Positions 28,371-39,683 of a DNA stretch of 64,000 nucleotides are shown one piece after another; positions within the stretch are counted from its first letter, which is position 1, and every line of letters starts with the position of its first letter. A model generated the notes under the pieces. It made no database searches. It worked only from the letters and a program-made list of their open reading frames with translations, and was not told where the DNA came from. Origin of the DNA: Planctomycetota bacterium (GTDB lineage Bacteria > Planctomycetota > Planctomycetia > Planctomycetales > Planctomycetaceae). The DNA is taken from NCBI GenBank assembly GCA_014584345.1, contig JACTNB010000011.1, positions 45,252-109,251 on the forward strand. Reading direction: 5' to 3'. The position numbers were made by a program, and so were the translations under genes.

Positions 28371-28913
28371 TCAGGCAAATGTCTCGCATTTCTGGAGTGG
28401 AGTTCCCTGGCGATCCTTGGGGGAAAGCAGAGGTTCTCCGTGGAGAGGCCAGGAAATAGCCAGTTCCGGGTCATCCCAGGAGAGTACGCGTTCGTCGGGC
28501 TGGGAGTAGGCAGCGGTGCATTTGTAGAAGAAATCCGCGGAATCGCTCAAAACATAAAACCCGTGCGCGCACCCCGGGGGAATGTAAAGCTGATGATGAT
28601 TTTGTTCGGACAGGATCACGCCGAACCACGTTCCGAAGGCCGGGGACGACCGCCGCAAGTCGACTGCAACATCATAAACTTCCCCCCGGAGCACTTGTAC
28701 CAGTTTTCCTTGCGGTTCCCGGACTTGATAATGCAATCCCCGGAGTGTCCCGCCCTGGGAGCGAGAAAAGTTGTCCTGCAGGAATAGAGTCGGCAGCCCC
28801 TGTTCCTGGAATCGCCGTGCCTGGTAGAGTTCCATGAAAAGCCCCCGCTCGTCGCCGTGCACGCGAGGAGTCAGCAGCAGGCAGCCGGGAATTGGGGTTT
28901 CGGTGACTTGCAT
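28371..28913 (-). CDS. rfbC: dTDP-4-dehydrorhamnose 3,5-epimerase
   Basis: The 180-residue cupin epimerase makes dTDP-4-keto-L-rhamnose for surface polysaccharide. Motifs seen are RVHGDERGLFMELYQARRF, QDNFSRSQGGTLRGLHYQ, which contains the catalytic histidine, and YIPPGCAHGFYVLSD. The ATG at 28913 begins MQVTETPIPG, the usual start. No other rhamnose genes are adjacent. Confidence 0.92.
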   Translation of the reverse strand: MQVTETPIPGCLLLTPRVHGDERGLFMELYQARRFQEQGLPTLFLQDNFSRSQGGTLRGLHYQVREPQGKLVQVLRGEVYDVAVDLRRSSPAFGTWFGVILSEQNHHQLYIPPGCAHGFYVLSDSADFFYKCTAAYSQPDERVLSWDDPELAISWPLHGEPLLSPKDRQGTPLQKCETFA

Positions 28914-29028
28914 GGGCAGTAGAATTCCGTTTGCATTTCTCGGAATGATGGAGTGGAATGAAAAGGGAAACAGAAACCCCTTTCGACAGGCCGATGGAAT
29001 CACCAGGGCCTCTCAAGAAGGAATTAAG

Positions 29029-30111
29029 ATGTCGAAACAAATCCTGATCGTGGCTTCACTGGGACTGTTTGCGTTTTTATCGCAACTCTCCCCGCCAGCA
29101 CAAGCACAAACCCCGCGACAGGCAGGCAAGAGTCTGCTGGAGGCGCGACTATCCGCCGCAATTCCCGCGAAAGCCTTACGTGAAATCATGCTGGATGCCG
29201 GCGAGTCCCCGTACGACCGCCAACCCGCCAGTCTGGACGATTTGCAGAAGTTGGAAACCTCGACCTTGGCACTCGTGCCCGCATATCAGAAGGCCACCGT
29301 CGGAATTCAAGTGGGTGGGGGCCAGGGGAGTGGCGTGGTGGTAAGCCCCGAGGGGCACGTGCTGACGGCGGCGCACGTGGTGGGTGAAGTCGGCGCGCGG
29401 GTGACGATTATCTTTCCCGATGGTCGACGCCATCGGGCGGTTGTTTCGGGTGTCGATGCCGGGGCCGACGCGGCGATTGTCCGCCTGGAAGGACGGGGGC
29501 CGTACCCCTATGTGCCGATGGCGCGGAATCATTTCGCGATCACGGGGCGCTGGGTCGTCGCGATCGGGCATCCGAATGGATATCATTTCGATCGACTCCC
29601 GGTCGTGAGGCTGGGCCGTGTGATACAGACCACCGAAAAAACGGTGCAATCCGACTGTTCGCTGGTGGGAGGCGATTCCGGTGGTCCCCTGTTCGACATG
29701 CATGGTCGCGTCGTGGGGATACACAGTCGGATCGGCATCAACAACAGCATCAACTTTCATGTGCCGATTCAAATTTACCTGCGCGACTGGGACACGCTGA
29801 ATGCCGGGTACTCTCCACCGCCCGAACGCGAACAGCCACGCGAACAAAAGGCTTACCTGGGAATTCGGGGGCGTGACGGCGCAACCGCAGGATGCCTGAT
29901 TACCGAAGTCACGCCCAAGGGACCGGCAGCCGAGGCCGGCCTGCAGCGAGGCGACCTGGTGACGGCATGTGACGAAACGCCCATCAAGACATTTGCCGAC
30001 CTGGTGACGGCCCTGAAGACCCGCAAGGCGGACGAGGAAATCGTCATCCACTTTCAGCGAGCGGGAAAACCGCAAACCGTGACGGTGGTGCTCGGGGGGA
30101 CGGAAATCTAA
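29029..30111 (+). CDS. Secreted HtrA-like trypsin protease with PDZ domain
   Basis: The 360-residue protein has a signal peptide (about 1–26), a trypsin-like domain with the catalytic triad in LTAAHVVGEVG (His), DAAIVRLEG (Asp) and GDSGGPLFDMHG (Ser), and one C-terminal PDZ domain (about 275–358) with GLQRGDLVTACDETPIKTF. This is the DegP/HtrA arrangement with a single PDZ, acting in the periplasm on misfolded or regulatory proteins. It has its own short 5' region. Confidence 0.9.
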   Translation: MSKQILIVASLGLFAFLSQLSPPAQAQTPRQAGKSLLEARLSAAIPAKALREIMLDAGESPYDRQPASLDDLQKLETSTLALVPAYQKATVGIQVGGGQGSGVVVSPEGHVLTAAHVVGEVGARVTIIFPDGRRHRAVVSGVDAGADAAIVRLEGRGPYPYVPMARNHFAITGRWVVAIGHPNGYHFDRLPVVRLGRVIQTTEKTVQSDCSLVGGDSGGPLFDMHGRVVGIHSRIGINNSINFHVPIQIYLRDWDTLNAGYSPPPEREQPREQKAYLGIRGRDGATAGCLITEVTPKGPAAEAGLQRGDLVTACDETPIKTFADLVTALKTRKADEEIVIHFQRAGKPQTVTVVLGGTEI

Positions 30112-30322
30112 GCGGAGTGGATCGTGTCAAGAGCGGCTTGCGGAAGTCGAAGTGAACTTTTTTCGCAAGGGAAAGTCGAATTGTCTTTCCCTGCGATTCC
30201 GGGTAGTATGGCTGTCTGGACGGAACCATTTCACGACTTCGTGTCCGTAACGGCCGGCTCTTGTACGCCGACGTTTTTTGCGAAGTACTCTCCAAGGGAT
30301 TGCACAGGATTCGCTGGCAGCC

Positions 30323-31171
30323 ATGAATCTTTCTGATATCCGCGAACAGTTTCGCGAGGATGTGGAATTCCTCAAGCTTTGCGACCGTCGGAACGAAGTC
30401 GACCTATCGTTGGCGGCACTCGAACTGGCCCGGGATTATTATCCCGAGTTGGACTTCGACTATACGCTGCAATGGATCGACGAGCGGGCCGACGAAATTC
30501 GCCAGAAGATCTTTACCTCGCGTGCGCCGTCGGGCCAGGCGGAACTTCTCGCCGAACTCCTGGGCCGCAAGCATGGCTTGCGCGGCGAAAGCCAGGCCTT
30601 TCTCCAGGCGGAGGGAAGTTTTCTGAATTCCGTCATCGATACCGGGCGTGGGATTCCGATCAGCCTGTCGGTGGCCTACCTGGTAGTGGCCCGCCGCGCG
30701 GGCATTGATCTGCATGGCGTTGCCGCCCCATCCCACTTTTTGACACGGCTGGAAACCATCGAAGGCCCCGTGTTCATCGATGCCTACACACCCGGTCGGT
30801 TTTTACGCTACGACGAATGCGCTGACTGGATTCAAACCATCGCGGACTGCTCCCGCCGCGATGCTCGTTCCGGCATAAAACCGGTCGGCTCCCGCGTGAT
30901 TATCAACCGCATGCTGAACAATCTCAAGGTGTTGTATATCGAACAGCAACAATGGCTGCATGCCCTGCGGATACAAAACCGGTTGTTGCTGCTCAACCCC
31001 TCGCAATACGCCTGCCGCAGGGATTTGGCGTTGATCTCCCTGAAGGCCGGGCGACCGGGCGAAGCCCTCGCGCTGCTCCGCAGATTATTGCCAACCGCCC
31101 CCGATCTCGAACAGGAAACTCTCCAGCGACAAATCCGACTCGCCTTCAACGAAGTCACTCGCTGGAACTAA
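30323..31171 (+). CDS. SirB1/transglutaminase-like protein with TPR tail
   Basis: The 282-residue protein has an N-terminal transglutaminase-like region of the SirB1 type (SFLNSVIDTGRGIPISLSVA, VAAPSHFLTRL, FIDAYTPGRFL) and a C-terminal tetratricopeptide-like segment (LHALRIQNRLLLLNPS). The catalytic cysteine is not obvious, as in many SirB1 members. The role is unknown. I chose the ATG at 30323 because the conserved region starts there. Confidence 0.75.
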   Translation: MNLSDIREQFREDVEFLKLCDRRNEVDLSLAALELARDYYPELDFDYTLQWIDERADEIRQKIFTSRAPSGQAELLAELLGRKHGLRGESQAFLQAEGSFLNSVIDTGRGIPISLSVAYLVVARRAGIDLHGVAAPSHFLTRLETIEGPVFIDAYTPGRFLRYDECADWIQTIADCSRRDARSGIKPVGSRVIINRMLNNLKVLYIEQQQWLHALRIQNRLLLLNPSQYACRRDLALISLKAGRPGEALALLRRLLPTAPDLEQETLQRQIRLAFNEVTRWN

Positions 31172-31236
31172 AAACACCACGCCTAAGACGAGGTTCGCAA
31201 GGCGTCCCCCGCGAAAAATTCGCGGGTTGGCGGGAG

Positions 31237-32769
31237 TCAGCTTGCAAAGGCGGCCCGGGTGCGTGCCACCAGTTCGTTGTCTTTCGCCCCCGATCCGGCC
31301 AAATGAAAGACGCTGCTAGCAAGGAAACGGTGTCGCCATTCGGGCGAGACACGATAATAATCTTCGAGCACGGCGGAACTGAATTTGTAGTCGTGGGAAT
31401 CGCGGCCTTTCAGAAAAATCAGCATCCGCGCCTGCTCGATCAGCTGTTCCGAGGAGTGGCCTGCTTCCAGATACCCCAAAACACGTTCGGCTGCCTGCAG
31501 GCGATTGCCGCTGATCTCCGCGAAAATCGCCGTCAACGCGTCCTCGGGCGACGTTTTTCCCTCGCGAGCCACCAGTTCCGTCAGATGAAACTTGGCCAGT
31601 GGACCATTCAAACGCAATCGCTGCTGTCGCATCCAGGGAATGAAAGCAGCATTCTGCAACAGCGCCAGACGACGGGTTGTGTCGTCCCGACTGGTGTCGT
31701 AGGCGAATCGCAAGGCGTTAGTCGTGGTGACGGTATGCAGCGACGCAATACCGGGTTCGCGAACCAGCGTTTCCCCCGAGCTGCAAAGCAGGGCATCCCA
31801 AAGACTCTGGGGGGCAACTCCCGCATTCAACAGTTCGACCACGTGCGCGCTGGCCTCCGCGGGAGTCCCGGCATGCAAGGTCGTAAGCAACTGCGTTGCC
31901 GCTCCGTGATCGAGGCGCCCCTCGGTCCAGTCCGCGCGAATTTCCTGCATTCGCCCGAGATTCTCGCGCCCGTCGCGATCGTATTCCGAATCGCGATCCG
32001 CCGGGTTGGTCCCCTCGTGCATCAGCAGGGCATAGGCCAGGGAGCGCAGAATCGGCTCGGCATGTTGCCAGCCGATTTCCCGCAGGGTGCGATAACTGTT
32101 GGCCACGAAAATCGCCTTGTGTCCGATGCTGCGGAAATCCCGCATACCATAACGGAACATCGGTTCGTAAACCTCCTGGAGTTCGAAGTCGCGGGCGAGG
32201 GCAGCAACCGCGGTGTCGGCGGCACTTTCATCCCAGCGTTCCATGGCATGGGCGAACAGGTCCGAAGCCTGTTCGGCCCGGGGGACGCGGGCTTCGTCCA
32301 CCGCCTGCATCGTCCAGTCGTTCTCGCGGACATCCTGCGCCTGGGCCGACTTGAAATAATCCAGCGACCAGAAGATCGGCAGCCAGCGATGTTCCGGGGG
32401 CGAGGCCAAACTCGCCAGATGCGCCGAGTTGACCACCAGCACCGCGTGAAACTTAAACCCCACCGAGGGACGGGGCTGAACGTTCCGCACCCCTGCCAGT
32501 TGCAGCGCCGTCAGCACTTCGCGGTATGTGGTACCCTGGCGAATCCGCTCGGCAACTCGCTCCAGCAGTCGAGCACGCGGCGTATCTTCCAACAGGCGAA
32601 CCAGAGGCTCGATATCGGGAGCCAGCGAAACCCGTCCCTGTGTCAGCACCATGTCAGCCGCGGAGACGGTCGGCAGATGCTTCAGGAACGCCAAATCTCC
32701 CAGTCCCGCCAGCACGCCGCCGGTTGCCGCCCCGTGTAAAAATTTCCGACGCGAAACACCGTGGGACAT
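31237..32769 (-). CDS. Tat-exported protein of unknown function
   Basis: The 510-residue protein has a twin-arginine leader (SRRKFLHGAATGG). The rest is mostly helical, with conserved-looking blocks VGFKFHAVLVVNSAHLASL and ALAYALLMHEG-type helices. The start at 32769 has GGAGG 5 nt upstream. Such proteins are widespread in planctomycetes but unassigned. The Tat signal suggests a cofactor-bearing or folded exported protein. Confidence 0.7.
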   Translation of the reverse strand: MSHGVSRRKFLHGAATGGVLAGLGDLAFLKHLPTVSAADMVLTQGRVSLAPDIEPLVRLLEDTPRARLLERVAERIRQGTTYREVLTALQLAGVRNVQPRPSVGFKFHAVLVVNSAHLASLASPPEHRWLPIFWSLDYFKSAQAQDVRENDWTMQAVDEARVPRAEQASDLFAHAMERWDESAADTAVAALARDFELQEVYEPMFRYGMRDFRSIGHKAIFVANSYRTLREIGWQHAEPILRSLAYALLMHEGTNPADRDSEYDRDGRENLGRMQEIRADWTEGRLDHGAATQLLTTLHAGTPAEASAHVVELLNAGVAPQSLWDALLCSSGETLVREPGIASLHTVTTTNALRFAYDTSRDDTTRRLALLQNAAFIPWMRQQRLRLNGPLAKFHLTELVAREGKTSPEDALTAIFAEISGNRLQAAERVLGYLEAGHSSEQLIEQARMLIFLKGRDSHDYKFSSAVLEDYYRVSPEWRHRFLASSVFHLAGSGAKDNELVARTRAAFAS

Positions 32770-33300
32770 GGTCACCTCCGTTCAGTCTCGGGAAACTCAC
32801 AACTGCCACAACCGAAAAACGGTCGGTCATGTTCGCACTTCTCATGATACATCAACACGGCAGAGCGTGAAGTCCATTTTTTGAGGAATCAAAAGTTTCC
32901 ACGTACAAGTTCCCGGCGCCGGATTTTCCTGGGGCCCGATGACCGGGGTCAACAAACAGTGCGCCCTCCTGTCTACCGGAAACTGATCAAAACGGAGATT
33001 GGGGGAATGGTTTTGCAGGTCTGGGAATCCCTGGATATCACGATACATTCAGAAGGAACGGCACTAAAGTCCGCGATTTCATGCTGCGGATTCAAAATTA
33101 TTTCGGGAATTTTTCTCCGCGGAGGGATGCCTTCATCTTTTCTTAATGCCTGCATGTTAGAACTCCCGCAGAAATTCGCGAGCAGGCCGTGTCTGTCGGT
33201 GCAACTGGAATCGGTTGTCGCAATGAACTTGCCGCGGAGACACAAGCAGGGTGCATGGGGCACCAAGCGTATTCATTTCCTGAAATTGGAGAATTGTATT
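32770..33300. other. Intergenic region upstream of the DUF1559 gene
   Basis: About 530 bp. An open frame continues upstream of the DUF1559 start, but its sequence lacks the family features and has no clear ribosome-binding site, so I treat it as a long untranslated leader. Confidence 0.4.
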
Positions 33301-34317
33301 ATGCAGCAGTCGCAGCGGAAAACACGGTCGGCCTTTACCTTGATTGAATTGTTGGTGGTCATCGCCATCATCGCCATTCTTGTCGCCTTGCTGCTCCCAG
33401 CCGTGCAACAGGCCCGCGAGGCCGCTCGCCGCGCCCAGTGCAAGAATCAACTGAAGCAACTCACGCTTGCCTTGCACAACTACGAGAGTACCCACAACTG
33501 CTTCCCGATGAGCCGCATCACTATCACCAACCCCCCTTCGGTGAACTCCTGGTCGGCCATGATCCTGCCGTTCATCGAACAGGCTCCGCTGTACGACGCC
33601 TGGGATTTCAGCAAGAGCTGGAACCACGAGCCGAATCTTACTCTGGCAACGAACGATATTCCGGTCTGGCTGTGCCCCTCGGCTCCCACCAGCTCCGCCC
33701 CTCCCGCCGACTGGCGCCACGACACCGCACGCGATCCGAGTGGTTCCAAGTACCTGTTCTGGCCGGCGATCCCCAATGGAGGACTGGGAGGCAGTGACTA
33801 CGGCACCACGAACGAAGTGCGGCGTTCCTTCTATGAAGGGAACGGCCTGGCGCTCCCCAGCGGGATCCTGCGAGGCATGCCGGGAGCCATGGCACGCGAT
33901 TCGATTACCCGGATTCGCGACATTACCGATGGTCTTTCCAATACGATGATGGTTTCCGAAACGTCTGGCCGCCCCGCGCGGATCATTGGCAACAAGCAAC
34001 AGCATCCGACCGAACCGTATGTGAAGGATGGGTGGGGCTGGGCCGATATTGATTCGGTTTCCCGCAGCATCAACGGTTCCTCCCCCGATGGCGTGAACAC
34101 CAACTCTACTTCCAGCAGTTCGCCCTATGCCACGACCGTTCACGGCGGTTGCGGCGTGAACTGCACCAACAACAGCGAACTGTTCTCCTGGCATGCCGGA
34201 GGGGTGCAGTCCAGCATGGCCGATGGCTCGGTGCGTTTCATTTCCGAAAACATTTCCGCCGCGATTCTGGCGGGTCTGGTGACTCGAGCCGGTGGCGAAG
34301 TGGTGGGTGATTTCTAG
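33301..34317 (+). CDS. DUF1559 pseudopilin-like protein
   Basis: The 338-residue protein has a type IV prepilin N-terminus: a short basic leader, then FTLIELLVVIAIIAILVALL with the processing glutamate, followed by the DUF1559 signature LPAVQQAREAARRAQC. The C-terminal block has GGVQSSMADGSVRFISE, the usual H-x-G-G-x-x-x…ADGSVRF end motif. Planctomycetes encode dozens of these. They are thought to be pilin- or S-layer-like surface proteins. A terminator follows. Confidence 0.95.
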   Translation: MQQSQRKTRSAFTLIELLVVIAIIAILVALLLPAVQQAREAARRAQCKNQLKQLTLALHNYESTHNCFPMSRITITNPPSVNSWSAMILPFIEQAPLYDAWDFSKSWNHEPNLTLATNDIPVWLCPSAPTSSAPPADWRHDTARDPSGSKYLFWPAIPNGGLGGSDYGTTNEVRRSFYEGNGLALPSGILRGMPGAMARDSITRIRDITDGLSNTMMVSETSGRPARIIGNKQQHPTEPYVKDGWGWADIDSVSRSINGSSPDGVNTNSTSSSSPYATTVHGGCGVNCTNNSELFSWHAGGVQSSMADGSVRFISENISAAILAGLVTRAGGEVVGDF

Positions 34318-34352
34318 GCGACTCCCGGTAATCATCGCAACCGTTTCATAAC

Positions 34353-34387
34353 AACGGGGGGGAGCCCAGGTTCCCCCCCGTTTTTGT
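34353..34387 (+). terminator. Rho-independent terminator after DUF1559 gene
   Basis: An ACGGGGGGGA/TTCCCCCCCGT hairpin is followed by TTTTTG, 36 bp after the stop codon. Confidence 0.85.
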
Positions 34388-34443
34388 TTCTAAACCCGAC
34401 CTGTCATCTGTTTCTGCTGTTTACTCTTCGGGAGGTCTGATTC

Positions 34444-36462
34444 ATGAACGAGAACACCACTTCTGTTACTACCGGGCAACAGTCCGCTTCCTTGCACACC
34501 AGAAGCATCGGTCTGGTTGCCCTGGGCCTGACGATAGTACTTTGCGCGGCGGCCTGGCTGCTGACCACCAACCCATTCACGGAAAGTCAGGCGAAGGATG
34601 ACGTGCGCGTGGTTTCCTCCCCGGTCGTCAGCGCAGCCCCCGTGGAACTGCTGGGGACGCTGCAAATTCCCGGCGACGCTCGGGACCGATCCGGCCTGGT
34701 CGATCTCCTGGAAGGGAACGTCCCCCATGATCAACTCGGCGGATTTTCCGCCATCGCGTACTCCGGCAAGGGGAACACCTATGCTCTGCTGCCGGATCGC
34801 GGCCCCGCGGACGGAGCCGTTCCGTATCAGTGCCGCATTCAGACCGCCAACATTCATGTCCAGCCGGGACAAGAACCCGTGCTCTCCTTTGAACTGACCG
34901 GCACTCACCTGCTGAAGGACGAACAGGGGCGATCGTTCAATGGTTTTGCCAACGACATCGACGCGCGGAATCCGGGGCACAGCCTGCGATTCGATCCCGA
35001 GGGAGTGCGCATCGGCGGAGACGGCACAATTTACATCTGCGATGAATATGGTCCGCATCTGTTTGGCTTCTCGGGGCAAGGCAAACTGATCCGACGCTAC
35101 GAGCTGCCCGAGCACATTCAGGCGAAACGGCTCGCTCCATCCAAGGAAGAGGAACATGCCGCCAACACCCGCGGTCGTCAGACCAATCGCGGCTTTGAAG
35201 GGCTGGCCCAGTCGGTGGATGGTTCCAAACTTTACCCCATTCTGCAGGGACCGCTGCTGCAGGATCAGCCCTTCGACAACGATGGGGAACGACTCGGGCA
35301 GAACGTCCGTTTTCTGGAATTCGATATCGCCACCAAGGCCACGCGGGAATTCGTGTATGTGCTGGACGACCCCAAGAATGGCATCAGCGAAGTGCTCCGC
35401 TTCGACGACACCCGTTTTCTAGTGCTCGAACGCGACAGCAAGGAAGGGGCGAAGGCCAAGTTCAAGCGGTTGTATCTGGCAGACCTGAAAGGGGCCAGCG
35501 ATGTCTCGCGGTTAGACTCCCTTCCCGCCCACGGTCTGCCCGAGGGGCTCCAGGCGATGTCGAAGACGCTGTTCCTGGACCTGCTCGATTCCCGCTTCGG
35601 GCTGCCCGCAGAACTCATTCCCGCCAAGGTCGAAGGGATGGCCTTCGGTCCCGATCTGCCCGATGGACGCCGGCTGCTGCTGGTCTGCACGGATAACGAT
35701 TTCGTCGCCACCGAGCCTTCCATTCTGTATGCCTTTGCCGTTTCCCGCGACAAACAACCGGCCGACGGGAACGAAGTTGCGGACCTGGGGGCCACGCCCC
35801 GCGCGTTGCTGGCCACGGGCCCCATTCCGAATGCCCCGGATGTGCGACCAGTCGACAGTTTGACCCTGAGGCGGGATCGCAGCCTGTACGATGGCGACCC
35901 CCCTCGCAATGCCGATGGGACGGTCAATCTGATTGTGGAAATCCCAGCTGGCACAAACGCAAAATGGGAAGTAACCAAACAGGGCCTCATGACCTGGGAA
36001 GTCCGCGAGGGGTCCCCCCGGATCGTTCAGTTTCTGCCATACCCCGGCAACTACGGCATGATTCCGGGAACCTTGCTGCCGAAGGAACAGGGGGGGGATG
36101 GCGATGCCCTGGATATGCTTGTGCTGGGGCCAGCCGTTCCGCGTGGCAGCGTTTGCCGCGTACACGTGATTGGCATGATGAAGTTTCTGGACAAGGGAGA
36201 GCAGGACGACAAGATCCTCGCCGTGATGGAAAATACCCCCTTCGGGCAAGTACGGAATCTCGCCGAATTGAACCGTTCCTTTCCCGGAGCAGCCGAGATC
36301 GTCAAGCAATGGTTCGAGAGCTACAAGGGGCCAGGCAAGATGGAGTTCCAGGGATGGGAAGAAGCCCTGGAAGCCAACGAACTGATCAACCGGTCAATCC
36401 GTGCAGCATCGGGCGCCACGTCCCCAGGGGTAACGGCAAGTCGGCCAGGCGGACAGGATTGA
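34444..36462 (+). CDS. Fusion of phytase-like esterase domain and family I inorganic pyrophosphatase
   Basis: The 672-residue protein has an N-terminal membrane anchor (about 25–45), an esterase-like-phytase propeller domain (about 55–460, with PDRGPADGAVPYQCRIQT, FANDIDARNPGHSLRFDPEG and KVEGMAFGPDLPDG) and a C-terminal family I pyrophosphatase domain (about 500–640). The latter has FLPYPGNYGMIPGT and the metal-binding DGDALDMLVL, where A replaces the usual P of the DxDPxDxL motif, and the lysine/tyrosine ends. The fusion is in one continuous frame with no frameshift sign. It could liberate phosphate and then split pyrophosphate at the cell envelope; this is inference. Confidence 0.8.
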   Translation: MNENTTSVTTGQQSASLHTRSIGLVALGLTIVLCAAAWLLTTNPFTESQAKDDVRVVSSPVVSAAPVELLGTLQIPGDARDRSGLVDLLEGNVPHDQLGGFSAIAYSGKGNTYALLPDRGPADGAVPYQCRIQTANIHVQPGQEPVLSFELTGTHLLKDEQGRSFNGFANDIDARNPGHSLRFDPEGVRIGGDGTIYICDEYGPHLFGFSGQGKLIRRYELPEHIQAKRLAPSKEEEHAANTRGRQTNRGFEGLAQSVDGSKLYPILQGPLLQDQPFDNDGERLGQNVRFLEFDIATKATREFVYVLDDPKNGISEVLRFDDTRFLVLERDSKEGAKAKFKRLYLADLKGASDVSRLDSLPAHGLPEGLQAMSKTLFLDLLDSRFGLPAELIPAKVEGMAFGPDLPDGRRLLLVCTDNDFVATEPSILYAFAVSRDKQPADGNEVADLGATPRALLATGPIPNAPDVRPVDSLTLRRDRSLYDGDPPRNADGTVNLIVEIPAGTNAKWEVTKQGLMTWEVREGSPRIVQFLPYPGNYGMIPGTLLPKEQGGDGDALDMLVLGPAVPRGSVCRVHVIGMMKFLDKGEQDDKILAVMENTPFGQVRNLAELNRSFPGAAEIVKQWFESYKGPGKMEFQGWEEALEANELINRSIRAASGATSPGVTASRPGGQD

Positions 36463-36518
36463 ACTCCGCCACGGGTGGGGAACCTGCATTGTAATTTGCG
36501 GGTTCTCTCAAATTTTGC

Positions 36519-36547
36519 TTGACGGACGCATTCCCGATGGATACTCT
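36519..36547 (+). promoter_or_regulatory. leu leader promoter
   Basis: TTGACG at 36,519–36,524 and TACTCT at 36,542–36,547 are separated by exactly 17 bp. The expected start of transcription is at about 36,553–36,555, on or next to the ATG of the leader peptide, implying a leaderless message. Confidence 0.6.
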
Positions 36548-36553
36548 TTTGCC

Positions 36554-36604
36554 ATGATCAAATCACAACTGCCCCGCCTGGACCTTCTACTTACCCATTT
36601 TTGA
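36554..36604 (+). CDS. leuL: leuA leader peptide (16 codons, Leu-rich)
   Basis: The short frame encodes MIKSQLPRLDLLLTHF. Five of 16 residues are leucine (codons CTG, CTG, CTT, CTA, CTT), with four in the last nine residues, as in amino-acid attenuator leaders. It starts at about the predicted transcription start and is followed within 45 bp by a strong terminator hairpin, then leu biosynthesis gene leuA 153 bp after the leader stop. No Shine–Dalgarno is possible if the message is leaderless. I have not shown translation; the inference is from codon content and position. Confidence 0.65.
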   Translation: MIKSQLPRLDLLLTHF

Positions 36605-36643
36605 ACGGGGAAGTCCCAGGCTACGTAGTGCGATATCGATAAA

Positions 36644-36681
<38 letters not shown>

Positions 36682-36757
36682 ATGGCTCCGATTCCTGGAT
36701 GGCGGGCGATTTTCCCGAAAGTTTCGGGTCACCCCCTTGAGCAGAGGAAGCAGCATC

Positions 36758-38290
<1,533 letters not shown>

Positions 38291-38467
38291 GGGGTTCTAC
38301 CTACTCGCCTCGTGAAAAATCTGATTTGGTCGAATTTCAAGGGGATTAATAGGATTTTTGACGCGGAAGGGTTGCATCTTCCCCGGGGATTGATTAGTTA
38401 TCTAAGGTTCGATTCATAATCGCTGTCATATCTCTGACCGCTTTTCTGCCACTTCGGAAGTCACCGC

Positions 38468-38770
38468 ATGAGCCACAACATCCCTTGCGAATTGAGCGAT
38501 GTTCAATTTTCCTTGTTGGGTCTGATTATTGATGCCGAAAAATCCGGCAGTGAATTACGACAGATTCTGCGTGATGATTTCGGGTGGGATACCAGCACCA
38601 GCTCGTTTTATACCTACTTCGATCGCCTGGGCAAGGAGGGGTATTGCACCGTGAAAACGACGAAGACAGGCAAGAAGTTCAAGATTGCGGCGAAAGGAAA
38701 AAAAGCCTTTCAAGCCAAGCTGTCCTTCATGGCGGCCACCGTCGGCCGTTGCAAGGCCTACTTGAAGTAA
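38468..38770 (+). CDS. PadR-like winged-helix protein
   Basis: The 100-residue protein has a winged-helix pattern: LLGLIIDAEKSGSELRQIL, then a recognition-like helix with TSSFYTYFDRLGKEGY and a wing TVKTTKTGKKFKI. This matches PadR-type regulators that use a YxxLxRLxxxG helix. It stands alone and convergent to the next gene. The target is unknown. Confidence 0.65.
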   Translation: MSHNIPCELSDVQFSLLGLIIDAEKSGSELRQILRDDFGWDTSTSSFYTYFDRLGKEGYCTVKTTKTGKKFKIAAKGKKAFQAKLSFMAATVGRCKAYLK

Positions 38771-38777
38771 AAACTCT

Positions 38778-39074
38778 TCAACAGCAGAGCAGTTCCTCGG
38801 GGATTTCTTGCGGGAATCGAGGCAAACGGATGCTCTGGTAGCGGGTTCCCCGGGAATCATAAAAAAGCACACTGTTGGAATCGAGTGTCCAGATGGCGGT
38901 CAGGCGTATCTGCCGTGGACCAAATAGCGCGAATTCAACACCACACACTTCCTCGCGCTGCAGCAGAGCGTGAATCTCCAGCGGAAACTGCTCGGGGATC
39001 AGGTTTTCCTTGTCGCATAATTCTCCGTGCACATGGGCTTTCAATTCTTCCCAGGTCGAAGGAACTGCCTGCAT
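38778..39074 (-). CDS. Conserved planctomycete hypothetical protein
   Basis: The 98-residue protein has no signal peptide or membrane segment. It has an alpha/beta pattern (WEELKAHVHGEL then VEFALFGPRQIRLTAIW) and ends in CC. It lies 8 bp from the convergent PadR-like gene. Function unknown; retained because of good codon usage and a compact domain-like sequence. Confidence 0.5.
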   Translation of the reverse strand: MQAVPSTWEELKAHVHGELCDKENLIPEQFPLEIHALLQREEVCGVEFALFGPRQIRLTAIWTLDSNSVLFYDSRGTRYQSIRLPRFPQEIPEELLCC

Positions 39075-39296
39075 GGTGTTTCGTCCGTTGAATGTCGAAT
39101 CTGGATGAGTAAGCGGGTAACATCCGAGGAGACCAGGTAAATAGGGCAAGATTTCATATCGTCTTCAACAGCCCGTGATCTCCTACCATTTTCTCGGAAG
39201 CTCTCGACCGTTACAGGTGGAATGAACGGCACCTTACTGAAAAAATCAACTTCAAAACCGTCTTCCGGCGGAAGTTCCGATCATGTGGAAATTCTA

Positions 39297-39683
39297 ATGG
39301 ATATCCCTCCTGTTTCCCCTGGGAATGGCCTGCTTGCCTGCCGCGATCTCTTTTTCACGACGCGCATTTGCGATACCGCCCGCGCCCTGGGGGGACGGAT
39401 GCTCACGGTCGCGGCGGATGAGAGCGTGCGTCAACATCTGTTGACCGGTACCTTCCGACTACTGATCATCGATCTGGACACGTCGGCGGCATTATTACCG
39501 TATGTGAAGGCGTATCGCGAACTGCAGCCCGATCTGGAGGTCATTTCCTTCGGGTCGCACGTGGAAACCGCGGTATTGCAGCAGGCCCGCGAGGCAGGGT
39601 GTCAGCAGGTCTTGCCCCGCAGCCGATTCACAACTCAACTGGCGGAACTGTTAACAACCCACCTGCTCCTGGGGCCTCGTTGA
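39297..39683 (+). CDS. Receiver-like (degenerate REC) domain protein
   Basis: The ~128-residue protein has an alternating beta/alpha pattern like a response-regulator receiver: RLLIIDLDTSAALLPYVKAY and LEVISFGSHVETAVLQQA. The phospho-acceptor acidic cluster is not clearly conserved, so it is probably a non-phosphorylated receiver. The start is uncertain; an in-frame ATG at 39222 would add 25 residues. Confidence 0.55.
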   Translation: MDIPPVSPGNGLLACRDLFFTTRICDTARALGGRMLTVAADESVRQHLLTGTFRLLIIDLDTSAALLPYVKAYRELQPDLEVISFGSHVETAVLQQAREAGCQQVLPRSRFTTQLAELLTTHLLLGPR

